NCBI GenBank assembly: GCA_001953115.1
Contig: LSSL01003151.1
Coordinates: 1-15,031 of the forward strand
Length of the DNA stretch: 15,031 nt
From: Smittium mucronatum
Lineage: Eukaryota; Kickxellomycota; Harpellomycetes; Harpellales; Legeriomycetaceae
Reading direction: 5' to 3'
The position numbers and the translations under genes are program-made. Within the stretch, counting starts at the first letter, position 1, and every line of letters starts with the position of its first letter. Under the pieces are notes generated by a model. It did no database searches, was not told the origin of the DNA, and saw only the letters and a program-made list of their open reading frames with translations. Positions 1 to 8,754 of the stretch are shown here, in pieces.

Positions 1-655
1 TACGATAAAAAAATGAAATTACTATATGAACGAATTATTTCTAATGACTCCAGAAACTACTGGAGAACCATCAAATCATACACTGGGAACACGCCCAGGA
101 GCATTTCCGACGGCCCAGTGTATGATAAAAATAAAAATATTATAACTGAAAAAAACAAAAAGCTTGAAATGTGGAATAATCATTTTGGTGAACTGGCCAA
201 TGATTCTACTGGGAATAGCTACAGTGCTACTAAGTGGGAATCACTGCTAATTACCGACTGTGACTACTTTCCAGAGTGCGACACTAGTATCAAATGGTCT
301 GATACCACCATGGATTTAAGTGATACGCCTAATAAAAAGGCCCCCGGCTCCGATGGAATACCCAGTATGGTATGGAAACTGGCGGTCTCCAAAAAAAATT
401 CTGGAATCAAAAATGGCAAAAATTATCCTCAAAATTATCAATATTATGTACGATTCTGTGGAAATCCCAACTAATATGGACACTAGTATTGTAGTGCCAG
501 TACCTAAAAAGGGAGATATGAAAGACCCCAATAATTATCGGGGAATTTTGCTGATTCCAACCCTTTCAAAGCTATTATCCAAAATAATACCTACCAAATC
601 GGCTCAAATCGATAAAAAATACGAAATATTATTCAAGGAACAAGCAGGATTTTGA
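1..655 (+). pseudogene. LINE reverse transcriptase pseudogene, linker and fingers segment
   Basis: Frame 1 is open from the left edge to 474. It reads a hydrophilic linker (RNYWRTIKSYTGNTP, KLEMWNNHFGEL) typical of the stretch between endonuclease and RT in LINE proteins, then the first conserved RT block, KAPGSDGIPSMVWKL, at 337-381. The conserved protein then continues in frame 2 from about 400: KIINIMYDSVEIP, then SIVVPVPKKGDMKDPNNYRG, then LSKLLSKI, then KEQAGF just before a TGA at 653-655. The switch is best placed in the A8 run at 391-398. The TGA most likely replaced an Arg CGA codon, because the same frame goes straight on with NFEECAAQA at 656-682. No start codon is meaningful here, since the protein enters from outside the window. 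The ATG at 13 is internal. Confidence 0.92.
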
Positions 656-1253
656 AATTTTGAGGAGTGCGCCGCTCAAGCGACCATCATATACGAAATT
701 TCTCGGCTAAAAAAAATTAAATATAAAAAACCTTCATATTCTATATCGACTATAGCAAAGCCTACGGCCGAGTGCCCCAAACCGCAATGTTGTGCATTCA
801 TAAAACCATTGGGATTAGTGAGAAGTTACTCAACGTTATCTGGGCCTGTAAAGGTCACCGAAAATAGCTGTTAGGATTAGAGATGATATCTCAAAACCTA
901 CTGACTACCTATTTGGACTCCGAAATGGCTGCTCCGCCTCACCAATACGATTAGATTTTTATATTAAAGTTCTTTTCAAGGAAATATAAAATGTGTATGT
1001 TTCTGGACTCACTTCTAGGATACCTAGGCTGATCTTTGCCGAAGACCTAGTGGTATTGGCTGAATCTGTGGCCGAAATTTAAAATGCATTAAGTCAAATT
1101 ACTGATCGGTCGAAAACTTGGGATATAACTTTTAATGCATAAAAGAGTGGTATAATGAAAATAATACTTCCCCGATCATCCGATCTGGTGTTAAAAAATC
1201 AAAATACCCCAAATAATTTTCTGTATATATATTTTGGACATGTATTTAACAAT
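656..1253 (+). pseudogene. LINE reverse transcriptase pseudogene, palm segment with motifs A, B and C
   Basis: Frame 2 continues to about 730 (NFEECAAQATIIYEISRLKK). After a shift near the A8 run at 709-716 or the A6 run at 725-730, frame 1 (733-867) gives motif A, FYIDYSKAYGRVP, with the metal-binding Asp at 748-750 kept. Frame 3 from 858 gives KIAVRIRDDISKP, motif B (GCSASP, 927-944, followed by DFYIKVLF) and motif C at 1035-1046. Motif C reads FAED where active enzymes have FADD, so one of the two catalytic Asp residues has become Glu. In-frame stops fall at 987, 1080 and 1140. The protein ends at GHVFNN (1236-1253), where a foreign insertion begins. Order and spacing of the motifs match LINE RTs, so the identification is firm. 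Confidence 0.93.
1246..1253. repeat. Left copy of 8-bp target-site duplication TTAACAAT
   Basis: Exact 8-bp direct repeat of 1403-1410, flanking a 149-bp insertion inside the LINE palm/thumb region. The match stops at both ends (T versus A on the left, A versus G on the right). Confidence 0.85.
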
Positions 1254-1402
1254 AATCCTCGAACCAATGCCCGGTGGGTACAGAGCTGCTAGAGCGGCGG
1301 AGCGGAGTTGGGTAGGAAATTTTTTAGAAAATTTTCAACTTTTTTTTAAATTTTTTAATAGTATTTTTGTTAATTTTTATTAAGTTTAAAAATAAATAAT
1401 AA
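1254..1402 (+). mobile_element. 149-bp non-autonomous insertion with a GC-rich head and AT-rich tail
   Basis: A short element inserted into the LINE fossil. The LINE protein reads GHVFNN up to 1253 and resumes as E, stop (TAG for an expected Trp TGG), DVSGTIK from 1411. Deleting 1254-1410 rejoins the conserved peptide in one frame. The insert is bounded by TTAACAAT on both sides. Its first part (1261-1316) is 64% G+C by count, followed by poly-T and AT-rich sequence ending in an A-rich tail (AAAAATAAATAATAA). The A-rich end on the + strand suggests a SINE-like or truncated retroposed copy in + orientation. No terminal inverted repeat is visible and no coding frame is evident. A GGTTCGA motif resembling a tRNA B box lies on the opposite strand at 1262-1268. 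The family is not recognised. Confidence 0.72.
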
Positions 1403-1410
1403 TTAACAAT
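1403..1410. repeat. Right copy of 8-bp target-site duplication TTAACAAT
   Basis: Identical to 1246-1253. The LINE coding sequence resumes immediately after it at 1411. Confidence 0.85.
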
Positions 1411-1779
1411 GAATAGGATGTTTCTGGGACCATAAAAATAAACGAAAAATATTGAAAAAGGAGTAATAAGCAGAAATAGCTTCTTGAAGCGTATTGGCGT
1501 ACCTACAAGCTTAAAAATCAAATTAATAAAATCTGTTCTGATGTCTATTGGCTGTTACTTAGATGAGACCTTTGGAATGATAGAATACAAATTCAAACCC
1601 ATCTAAGCAAAAATAGACGGATTATATGCGACCAGCTGATAATTTCAGTAATTTTACCACCAATTAACGGGTCTGAGTTGAAGTAAAGGCTAAACATATT
1701 TAATTTTAAACTAGCACAGCTTGAGAGAGTGATTATAAAAAGTGTCCATCATCAAAATCTTGGGCTTCCAGCCTCATAA
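1411..1779 (+). pseudogene. LINE reverse transcriptase pseudogene, thumb and C-terminal segment
   Basis: After the insertion the LINE protein resumes in frame 1 (DVSGTIKINEKY, 1417-1452). It shifts to frame 2 at 1478-1606, reading SFLKRIGVPTSLKIKLIKSV then LMSIGCYLDETFGMIEYKFKPI. It then appears in frame 1 at 1669-1779 as ELK, stop, then NIFNFKLAQLERVIIK. The ILMSIGCY-type block (here LMSIGCY) followed by a Gly-Met-containing segment is the usual region after RT motif C in LINE proteins. Stops lie at 1414, 1453, 1604 and 1684. The assignment is firm up to about 1610 and progressively weaker after that. Confidence 0.8.
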
Positions 1780-1871
1780 AATCTTCCATAAAGACCATAA
1801 TTATCACCTTGGTCACTGGTAGTGCAATATGGGTAAAACTTTTTTTTTTCAAAATTTAAAATATGAAAAAA

Positions 1872-2360
1872 GAATTACAGTATTCGACAGAAAAAATATT
1901 ATTGGCCGCCTCAAATCTACCAGTGGATGTTAGATTTAAAAAGTAGCGGAAAAAAAAATGTACCAATCAGCAGTTTCTGTATTCTGATCCGAAATCTGGC
2001 CTCCAGAATATAATGAAAAATTTGAATGGAGACCTTGAAGATATTCCTTTCACTATTAAATGAGAAATTTTTAGTTGAAAAAAAATTAAAATGATTTACT
2101 CATTCTTTAATAAGGAAGAGTCTGTATCCTTTAAAAGTATAGTCTTCAATTATGAATTGCGATAAAAATATTTTAAAGAAACAATAGTTCAGATCATACC
2201 TGAGCTTATCCTGAATGAATACAAAAACGAGCTTTTTTTTATTTAAAAAAACCATATTGGATATAATCAAGATTTCTTATGGGATAAATATATTAATAAT
2301 ACTACAATCCAGAAACAAAATGAAGCCTTAGATAACACTTTTTTACTTAAAATAACATAA
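1872..2360 (+). pseudogene. Degraded reading frame downstream of the LINE, function unrecognised
   Basis: Frame 3 runs for 162 codons with only five internal stops (1944, 2061, 2076, 2163, 2244). It contains protein-like stretches such as QQFLYSDPKSGLQNIM, NGDLEDIPFTIK, IVQIIPELILNEYKNEL and GYNQDFLWDKYINN. G+C is higher than in the DNA to the right. It follows the LINE on the same strand, so it could be the decayed LINE C-terminus or 3' part, or a separate inserted gene. I see no zinc knuckle, RNase H or other motif that decides. The sparse stops and composition support ancient coding, but chance cannot be excluded. Confidence 0.4.
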
Positions 2361-2362
2361 TT

Positions 2363-2770
2363 ATGATTAGAATATGTGTGATCAAAGGCCTAAATAATCA
2401 CAACATAAGCCATTTTATAGCTATTTTTGGGGGAAAATATTTCAAGTTACGGAATGATAAAATAGAAAATTACGATTTTTTATTTTTTACATTTTTAAAC
2501 TATTCTAAATTATGTTTAATAATTTTTTATCAAATTACGATAAATTCCATCGTAATTAAAAGACAGAAAAAAATAACAAAAAATCTCAATTTTTTTTTAA
2601 CTCCTATAATTCTTATATTAGACGTTAAAATATTGATTTTCTGAAGCAGTAAGCCTAATAAAGCAAAAAAATTAGTTCAATATGACAATTGGCTTACCCC
2701 AACTTCTTTTAGGGATTTATTTGAAATTAAATACGGCCTATTGAATATAATGAGGTTGATTTTGACATAA
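2363..2770 (+). pseudogene. Degraded reading frame, possible continuation of the preceding relic
   Basis: Frame 2 runs from an ATG at 2363 to TAA at 2768 with a single stop (TGA, 2642). The first part (93 codons) is rich in Ile, Phe, Asn and Lys and could be a chance frame. The part after the stop, 2648-2767, looks more like a former protein: KAKKLVQYDNWLTPTSF, then DLFEIKYGLLNIMRLIL. It begins two bases after the preceding relic ends, which would fit one frameshifted ancestral gene. No family is recognised. Confidence 0.33.
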
Positions 2771-4326
2771 AAAACAGAATATAAAACCAAATACCATATT
2801 TATAAGGGTTTATTTCAAATATAATACTAATATAACATAAATAATCATATTATTGGTTCAGAAAAAAATCAATTTTAATTTTGTTAATTGGTGGCAATTT
2901 AAAACCAACTTAAATACTTAAAAGATATAAAGAATAATTATCATAATTATCATATAAAAAATCAAAAAATAAACACATTTTTTAAAGCTATTTTGAAATT
3001 ATTCCTTATGTAAAGATGAATTGCTTTTAGGATAAAAAAACAGTAAAACAACTAAATCATCACCAAATTAAGCCACGATACCAATAAATTTTAAAAATTC
3101 GGATAATATCTATAAAAATTTGAAATAAAAAATTATTAAAAATGAATGTCAATTTTTATTCCATAAACACTAAAATTTAAAATAAATTAATAAATATTAA
3201 ATAAATAAAGTATAGCCAATAAATATTATCGCAAATATGTAAGAACTAATATTCAAAAAAAAAAACCTCTTTCTATTATTTTAAATTTATTGTAGTAGCA
3301 AAATTTTTTTTGGAGAATATTTTGAAAATTGATTGCTCTTATATAAAACTTAATGTCGCATTACCAAGGTTAAGTGTTTATGAAAATAAATTTTAAGTTC
3401 CATAATCTCTGAATTCAAATTCAAAACTTTCTTTTTAAATTCTAAGTGTTCATATCTAATTTCTATTTGTGCTTGATATTTTTCTGATGTAATTAAAATG
3501 GATTTTTGATATTGGAAGTGAATAAACTATTTAATCTTTTAATAAAATTTATAATGAATATTTAACTGCATATCATGGATTTTTGGTACACAAAATCTAA
3601 ATAAAAATTTCATTTAACTATTCTAAAGAGAAAATTTTGATTCAATTTGAACTAAATCATGCTATAATTTAATGTGGATTATCCCATCATCTGTCTTTTT
3701 TTATTTTATTTATATTTTTTAAAAAAATCATTTTATAAAATTCCATAAATTTTAAATGTTAATTTAAGCTTACTAATATATTATCTAATATCAACAATAA
3801 AATATGATACTGGAAAATCTGGCACCCTGTAAAAAAAAAGATAGGTATTTCATTATATTTACCTAAACTGAATAAGTTTTTTAATCACTTAAAATTCCGT
3901 TCAAAAAAAATTAAAATATAAATCCATTAATTTTTTTTTCTTTTAAATCTATGCATAATATTGGGAGGTTTTTTTTATAGACTTTGCTTCTATTGGTCTT
4001 ACTAAAGTTTATGAAGAATTTAATGTAATTTATAATCACATTAAATTTAATTAAATTATAGCCTACAACTCTACATCTGAGATTTTATTGTTAAAATAAA
4101 CAAAAATCTAAAATAAAAAATTCAGAAGTTAACTACGAGTATATCAATCTGAAAAATTCAAGAAATTTTTTTTTTTGTCAAATTTAAGCGAATAAAATAT
4201 ATAAAAATCGGGTTTTATTTGATATTTGACACATTATAAAAAAAATTTGTTAAATAATTATAAAAATATATCTAATAAATTAGAAATCCCAATGAATAAC
4301 TAAAAATAACTAGTTCAGCAAAATTC
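2771..4326. other. AT-rich gene-free stretch with one short possible coding relic
   Basis: Very low G+C, typically near 13%, with many A and T runs and stops in all frames. The only patch worth noting is 3959-4099. There frame 2 reads YWEVFFIDFASIGLTKVYEE and, after a TAA at 4052, IIAYNSTSEILLLK. The FIDF string resembles reverse transcriptase motif A (or an integrase strand), but 31 codons in isolation prove nothing. Otherwise I see no gene, RNA or structured repeat. Confidence 0.6.
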
Positions 4327-4587
4327 CTGTAAGGATCAGGTTTAATGGGATAATTTTAATATAAAAGGTAAATGGATATACTAGTTAAAGATATAAAAGA
4401 TAGGGAAAGAGACAATTTGAAAAGCTTAACCATTCCAAAATGTCTAAGCTCCCTTATTTATACCATTTTCTATTTTCTAAAAGTCAATTATGCTTATGAG
4501 AAGATTCCTTCATTGGATGAAACATTCAATGCGTGTACTGAATCTATTGGTTCATTACAAACCCATAATCATTCATTGCATTAAAAA
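4327..4587 (+). pseudogene. Copy A of an inverted, degraded protein-coding fragment
   Basis: A 70-codon frame opens at ATG 4372 and ends at TAA 4582. It reads DIKDRERDNLKSLTIPK, then LIYTIFYFLKVNYAYEKIPS, then ETFNACTESIGS. About 260 bp around it is repeated in inverted orientation at 5771-6030. The alignment begins at CTGTAAGGATCA, 45 bases before the ATG. In copy B an open frame covers that upstream part, so the ATG is probably internal to a longer ancestral gene. G+C is about 28% in the core, above the background. Differences between copies are largely transitions, and the best-kept block is 32 identical bases at 4453-4484. No domain is recognised. The Lys/Glu-rich start and the hydrophobic LIYTIFYFLKV stretch are all that can be described. 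Confidence 0.6.
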
Positions 4588-5770
4588 CGTGAAAATATCG
4601 TAATAAATACATTTATTGTTAAAAATAAGTAAAAAACTGTTTTCCAATACTGAAAATATTCTTGGCTCCACTATTTAATTATTATGTAGCTCCTAATTCT
4701 AAAATTTTCCCCAATACTATAAAGTAAGATATTTTTATAAATTTAACAATCAATTAAATTCTCTTTGGATAAAATTAAATAAAAAAACCATTTTTTAGAT
4801 TAATTCATACCCATATTAATTATATAGATCAGAAATTCAGAAAAAAAATTGAAAATGATTTTTTATAAAATATTCAAGTTGATATTACAATCTGTTTAAT
4901 TATATAAAAATATAAAAATATAAAAAAAAAATTCAGTATCCGTTTAGAAAAAGATAATCTCGAATTTTTAAAATAATAAAATTTAAAAATATCTAGTAAC
5001 TCTCTAATACCTATAAAAAGATAAAGATTTACTATATATCGCATAAATCATATTTTTTGTATATTGATTAAGAATCTGGCTCCATAAATTTCAAAAAAAT
5101 ATTGTTTTTTTCTATTTAATTTTTAAATTTTTTAATTGAAACCACTAAAAATTTTATTTGATTTAAAATTAGGTTAATTTCCATTTGAAAATAATATATA
5201 ATCTAAATTTTATAAGATTTTATTTTATCTAGGCGGTTTATATTTACTAAATACTTTATTATATAAATAATTCTTAAAATGTTATCCATACTCTAAAATT
5301 ACTAACAATTCGATAAGATATTTTCGTCCCTTGAAAAGATTTAACTAACTCTAAAAAAGGTTTAAAAAATTTATTTAAATAATTTTAACCTCAAAATTTT
5401 ACGTCTAATTTAAGTTCAATTTATTTTGAAAAATATATCAGTAAAAGTAGACGAGATTGTTTTAATATGAAAATTTATTTAATTTAATTTATAATAGGAT
5501 GTTTATTTCAAAAAAACTTTCAATTTGAAATTAATTGAATAATTATCAAAAAATTAATATTTCTGTAACAATAAGATCAAAATGAATTAATTAGCACAAG
5601 AAAATAAAATAATTTTTTTTTTTTTCACTAATCTTTATATTTTCAAATTTTTTCAAGAATAAATCTATTTAAAAAGTTTAAAAAAAATAGTCTTGAGCAA
5701 TTTAGTAAAAAATTATTAAATCTTTTTGGCAATTTAATTTATTAAAAAATTAATTATCCAGTTAATTAAG
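4588..5770. other. AT-rich spacer between the inverted copies
   Basis: About 1.18 kb of very AT-rich DNA separating the two arms. It has frequent stops on both strands, long A or T runs such as those near 5620, and a short tandem repeat at 4903-4926. I see no gene, no RNA and no further inverted pairing of the arms into the spacer. Confidence 0.6.
4903..4926. repeat. Tandem repeat, three copies of TATAAAAA
   Basis: Three perfect 8-bp units in a row, followed by an A run. This is probably simple-sequence slippage in AT-rich DNA, not a functional element. Confidence 0.7.
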
Positions 5771-6030
5771 CTTTAATAAATGTTAGATATGAGTCATTTT
5801 AACGAACCAATAGATTCAGTACACACATTGAATATTTTATCCAATGAAGAAAGGCGTCCATAAGCATAATCCACTTTTAGAAAATAGAAAATGGTATAAA
5901 TAAGATGGCTTGGCTATTTTGGAATGGCTAAGCTTTTCAACATGTCTAATTCTCTATCTTTTATATTTTAACCAGTATATACGTTTATCTTTTACTATTA
6001 AAATTATCCCATTAAACTTGATCCTTACAG
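5771..6030 (-). pseudogene. Copy B of the inverted, degraded protein-coding fragment
   Basis: Reverse complement of 4327-4587 at roughly 85% identity by eye over the best 235 bases. The 32-base block 5873-5904 is the exact complement of 4453-4484. Read on the minus strand it gives RIKFNGIILIVKDKRIYWLK, then after a one-base deletion DRELDMLKSLAIPK, a TAG stop where copy A has Cys, then LIYTIFYFLKVDYAYGRLSS and IFNVCTESIGS. Matches at the protein level (KDRE, LKSL, IYTIFYFLKV, CTESIGS) show that the duplicated unit was once coding. The frameshift and stop show that this copy is dead. Similarity weakens but persists past CTESIGS to about 5771. The family is not recognised. Confidence 0.6.
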
Positions 6031-7607
6031 TCACGGAGATATTGGTAAAATAGAAAAAAAAAATTAATTTTTTTTTAATATCATAAATTAATCCACCAAA
6101 TTAGATAATTATACAACCACGTAATAAATATAAAAACATCTTAAACTGTTATGTCTTATAAAAATGCATTTTGGAAAATTACAATTCAAAAAATTAATCT
6201 TTAATGATATAATTAGACAAAATAATTTTTTATTTTATTTTGTGAAAGAAATAATATGGTCCAAGGAATTGAACTAAATTTAAGCGAATTTCAAAACTTA
6301 ATAACAAAATACCAAAAAAAACCATCTAAAAGATTTTATTGATTTTAAGCCTGAAAATTAGGTATCAGAAAGAAAATATTAATACTCCAAATCATTTAAT
6401 AACTTCAGAAATTTAAACCCTCTAATAGAGATTTTATTATTTAATAGTTTGAAAATGACTCTAAACCAGTCTATATTAATTTTAAGTGATATAAATATAT
6501 ATGTAATTGTAAAAAAAATTCAACCAAAATATTTATAAATAACTAAATTTTATATTTGATTCATCTATTTATTCGATTTTCAAAAAAATTCCTATTTTTT
6601 ATTGTTCCTATTTGCATCTATAAAAAACAAATATAATCTATTTACTATTTAAATTATATTTCATTATATTTTATGAAAGTATATTTCTTTCAAAAAAATT
6701 AAGAAGAACTCAAATATCGACTAAAAATCGTTGAATAATTTATATAATTTCTATTTCTAGAAAAATATGATTTTACTGAATTCGAAGTTTGAAAATCTCA
6801 TAATCATAATTTAACCATTTCAAATTTTAATTAGAAAAAAATTTAGGCGACTTGTAAAAAATTTAAAACCATATTGAAGTAAAGCAAAAAAAATTATAGA
6901 AGTAAATTTTATTTAGGTAGTACAAAAAAATAAAATTTAGTAGAATTTTTTTTTTCATCCTGAAAAAATTCAAATTTAAATAATCAGTATATAATATTTG
7001 AAATTTGATTTTTTATTAAATATAATAAAATCAAGACATATCTATAAGTATAATAGCCAATTATAAATATAATTTTTCCTGAAGTTCTTATTACGAGGGT
7101 TTAAAATATATTTTGGAAACATTTAAAATTATTTATACAATAAACCACGTGTATGTAAACAAAATATCTTTCATAACTTTTTTTTCTTTTTTGTTGAATA
7201 AAACCCCTTGTATTTTCTGTATTAATACACATGACATAATTACTCTTTTTATTTGACGGATTTCATAAGTTATTTATGCACAAATTATTTTTATGAAAAG
7301 ATTATTTTATCTATAAATGTCATAAAACAACTCGATATTCAATACTATTTATGGTGATTTAAAGATTTATTCAATAGATTACATATTTTTTATTAAACCA
7401 TAAAAAATTTTATGCCTGTAATACTAATTATGACTACCTTAGATGTTATTGCGATTTTATATTATCTAAATGTGATTAAATTAACCCCTTAAACTTTTCT
7501 GGTTAGGAAATTGTCTAAATTTTATATTAAATTACAAGAATTCAGAGAAAACTCAATTCAGTAAATTCGGAATAATTTATCACTATAGAAATTATTAGAA
7601 CAAATAT

Positions 7608-7642
7608 ATACACAAAATATAAAATTGATTTTATTTGTGTAT
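7608..7642. repeat. Short inverted repeat / hairpin
   Basis: ATACACAAA at 7608-7616 pairs with TTTGTGTAT at 7634-7642. TAAAAT pairs with ATTTTA inside it, giving a 15-bp stem with a 3-base bulge and a tiny loop. The stem is AT-rich and no T-tract terminator context is evident, so it may be no more than a chance palindrome. Confidence 0.45.
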
Positions 7643-7680
7643 TTTTAAAGATTATTTAGTGATTTTATTATTGAAAATGA

Positions 7681-7711
7681 AATTTTGTGTATAATTGCCT
7701 AATTTTGTGTA
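7681..7711. repeat. Direct repeat of AATTTTGTGTA, 20-bp period
   Basis: AATTTTGTGTA occurs at 7681-7691 and again at 7701-7711. A related TTATTTGTGTA lies in the right arm of the nearby hairpin (7631-7641). The function is unknown. Confidence 0.5.
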
Positions 7712-8389
7712 AAAAAACGTAAATTTTTTTTTGAATACTTTTAAAATATTATCAATATTCAGTTTTTTAAATTCAAAAGATCCAATTTTTAGGATTCATC
7801 TTTAATAATTATTATGGATATAATATATAAAGCTCTTTGGTAAAATACAATTTATCTATTATAAATATATCTTTTCTTTTAAATCACAAGTATCAATGTA
7901 ATATTATTCAGAAAATAATTACTAAAATTTTACGAAACCTAGTACAAAATATAGGTCTGAGCTGAAAATTCAGAGCTCAAAATTTATTTGTTAAAGATTT
8001 ATATTTATATTCATTACAAATGTAATTTTTAAAGACTTTAGAGTGATTATTTAATAATCTTTCAAAAGTATATTCCTCCAAAAAAAATTATATCTAATCA
8101 TATGATCTTATTTTAAAATTCTGATATTTAATATATTAGTTATTTAGCAATAATCGATATCAAATAAATTTGCATAACAAATATTAATCATATTGAAATC
8201 AAAAAATATTTTTATCATTATAAATAAATAGCAAAATGTTAAAACTAGTAATTGAATGTTTTTTTTTGATCAAAAATTTGGCCAATTTTTATTTTAGCCG
8301 TTAGTAAATTATTTTTATTAAAAATTAATAGTCTTTTTCGCGCAGTGCTAAAAAATTTCAGCAAATTAAAATTATTTTTTTCCGAGTAA

Positions 8390-8572
8390 AAGATACTTTT
8401 TTTGTTAACGTTTAAATTTTTTACAAATTTAATTTTCTTTATTGATCAAGAACGAATAATGGTATTAAAAGAAGGCTGGATGGGTATTTTTTTCTTAAAT
8501 ATATGAACGCCTTGCATTCCTTCAATGAGTTTCAACTCGGTAAATGAAGCTTTTTTGGTTTTTTTAAATTAG
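8390..8572 (+). other. Higher-GC patch, possible coding relic
   Basis: The core (about 8451-8550) is near 33% G+C against 12-20% around it. Frame 2 is open from 8390 to a TGA at 8504 and again to TAG at 8570, reading DQERIMVLKEGWMGIFF, then TPCIPSMSFNSVNEAFLVFL. The higher G+C and a single stop in 60 codons suggest degraded coding sequence. No family is recognised, and the strand is only a best guess. Confidence 0.28.
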
Positions 8573-8754
8573 TAAACTATTAATTATTACATTTTTCGTT
8601 TATTCTTAAAATATTTTTTGGCTTTATTTATCCAGTCTTGTATAAAAATATTTTTATAAGTTATTTTTATAAATTTTTTTGGGATTTTTTTCTTATTCAC
8701 CTGTTTAAATTATTTGATTTTCTATTTTTCTATTGAAAAAATCATAATTTGGCT

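Larger units (their letters stand above)
1..1779 (+). mobile_element. Decayed LINE-type (non-LTR) retrotransposon, 5' end outside window
   Basis: Remnant of a non-LTR retrotransposon pol gene. Such an element encodes a reverse transcriptase that copies its RNA into a nicked genomic target. The protein is traceable in order through the linker before the RT domain, KAPGSDGIP (337-363), NNYRG (530-544), motif A with YID (742-750), motif B GCSASP (927-944), motif C FAED (1035-1046), and a thumb/C-terminal stretch with VPTSLKIK and LMSIGCY (1490-1557). The reading frame moves from 1 to 2 near 391-398, from 2 to 1 near 709-730, from 1 to 3 near 850-858, then from 1 to 2 between 1441 and 1478. In-frame stops include 653, 987, 1080, 1140, 1414, 1453 and 1604. 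The endonuclease part would lie left of the window. The right boundary is uncertain because similarity fades after about 1780. The copy is clearly inactive. Confidence 0.93.
6031..8389. other. AT-rich gene-free stretch
   Basis: More than 2.3 kb with very low G+C, stops in every frame and only very short open frames (for example 28 codons ending at 6340). A 15-bp-stem hairpin lies at 7608-7642 and a spaced 11-bp direct repeat at 7681-7711. I see nothing else that departs from background. Confidence 0.6.

Noticed and set aside
316..531. Minus-strand open frame of 71 codons
   Set aside because: It is antisense to the well-identified LINE RT (KAPGSDGIP to NNYRG) and is a shadow of it.
1254..1320. 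tRNA gene on the minus strand suggested by GGTTCGA
   Set aside because: No T-stem pairs, no A box at the right distance, and no acceptor stem can be folded. Kept only as a B-box-like motif.
1324..1521. Minus-strand open frame of 65 codons
   Set aside because: It straddles the end of the 149-bp insertion and the resumed LINE sequence, so it cannot be an evolved gene.
4327..6030. Inverted arms as terminal inverted repeats of a DNA transposon
   Set aside because: The arms carry coding-like sequence, the spacer has no transposase, and no target-site duplication is visible outside 4327 or 6030.
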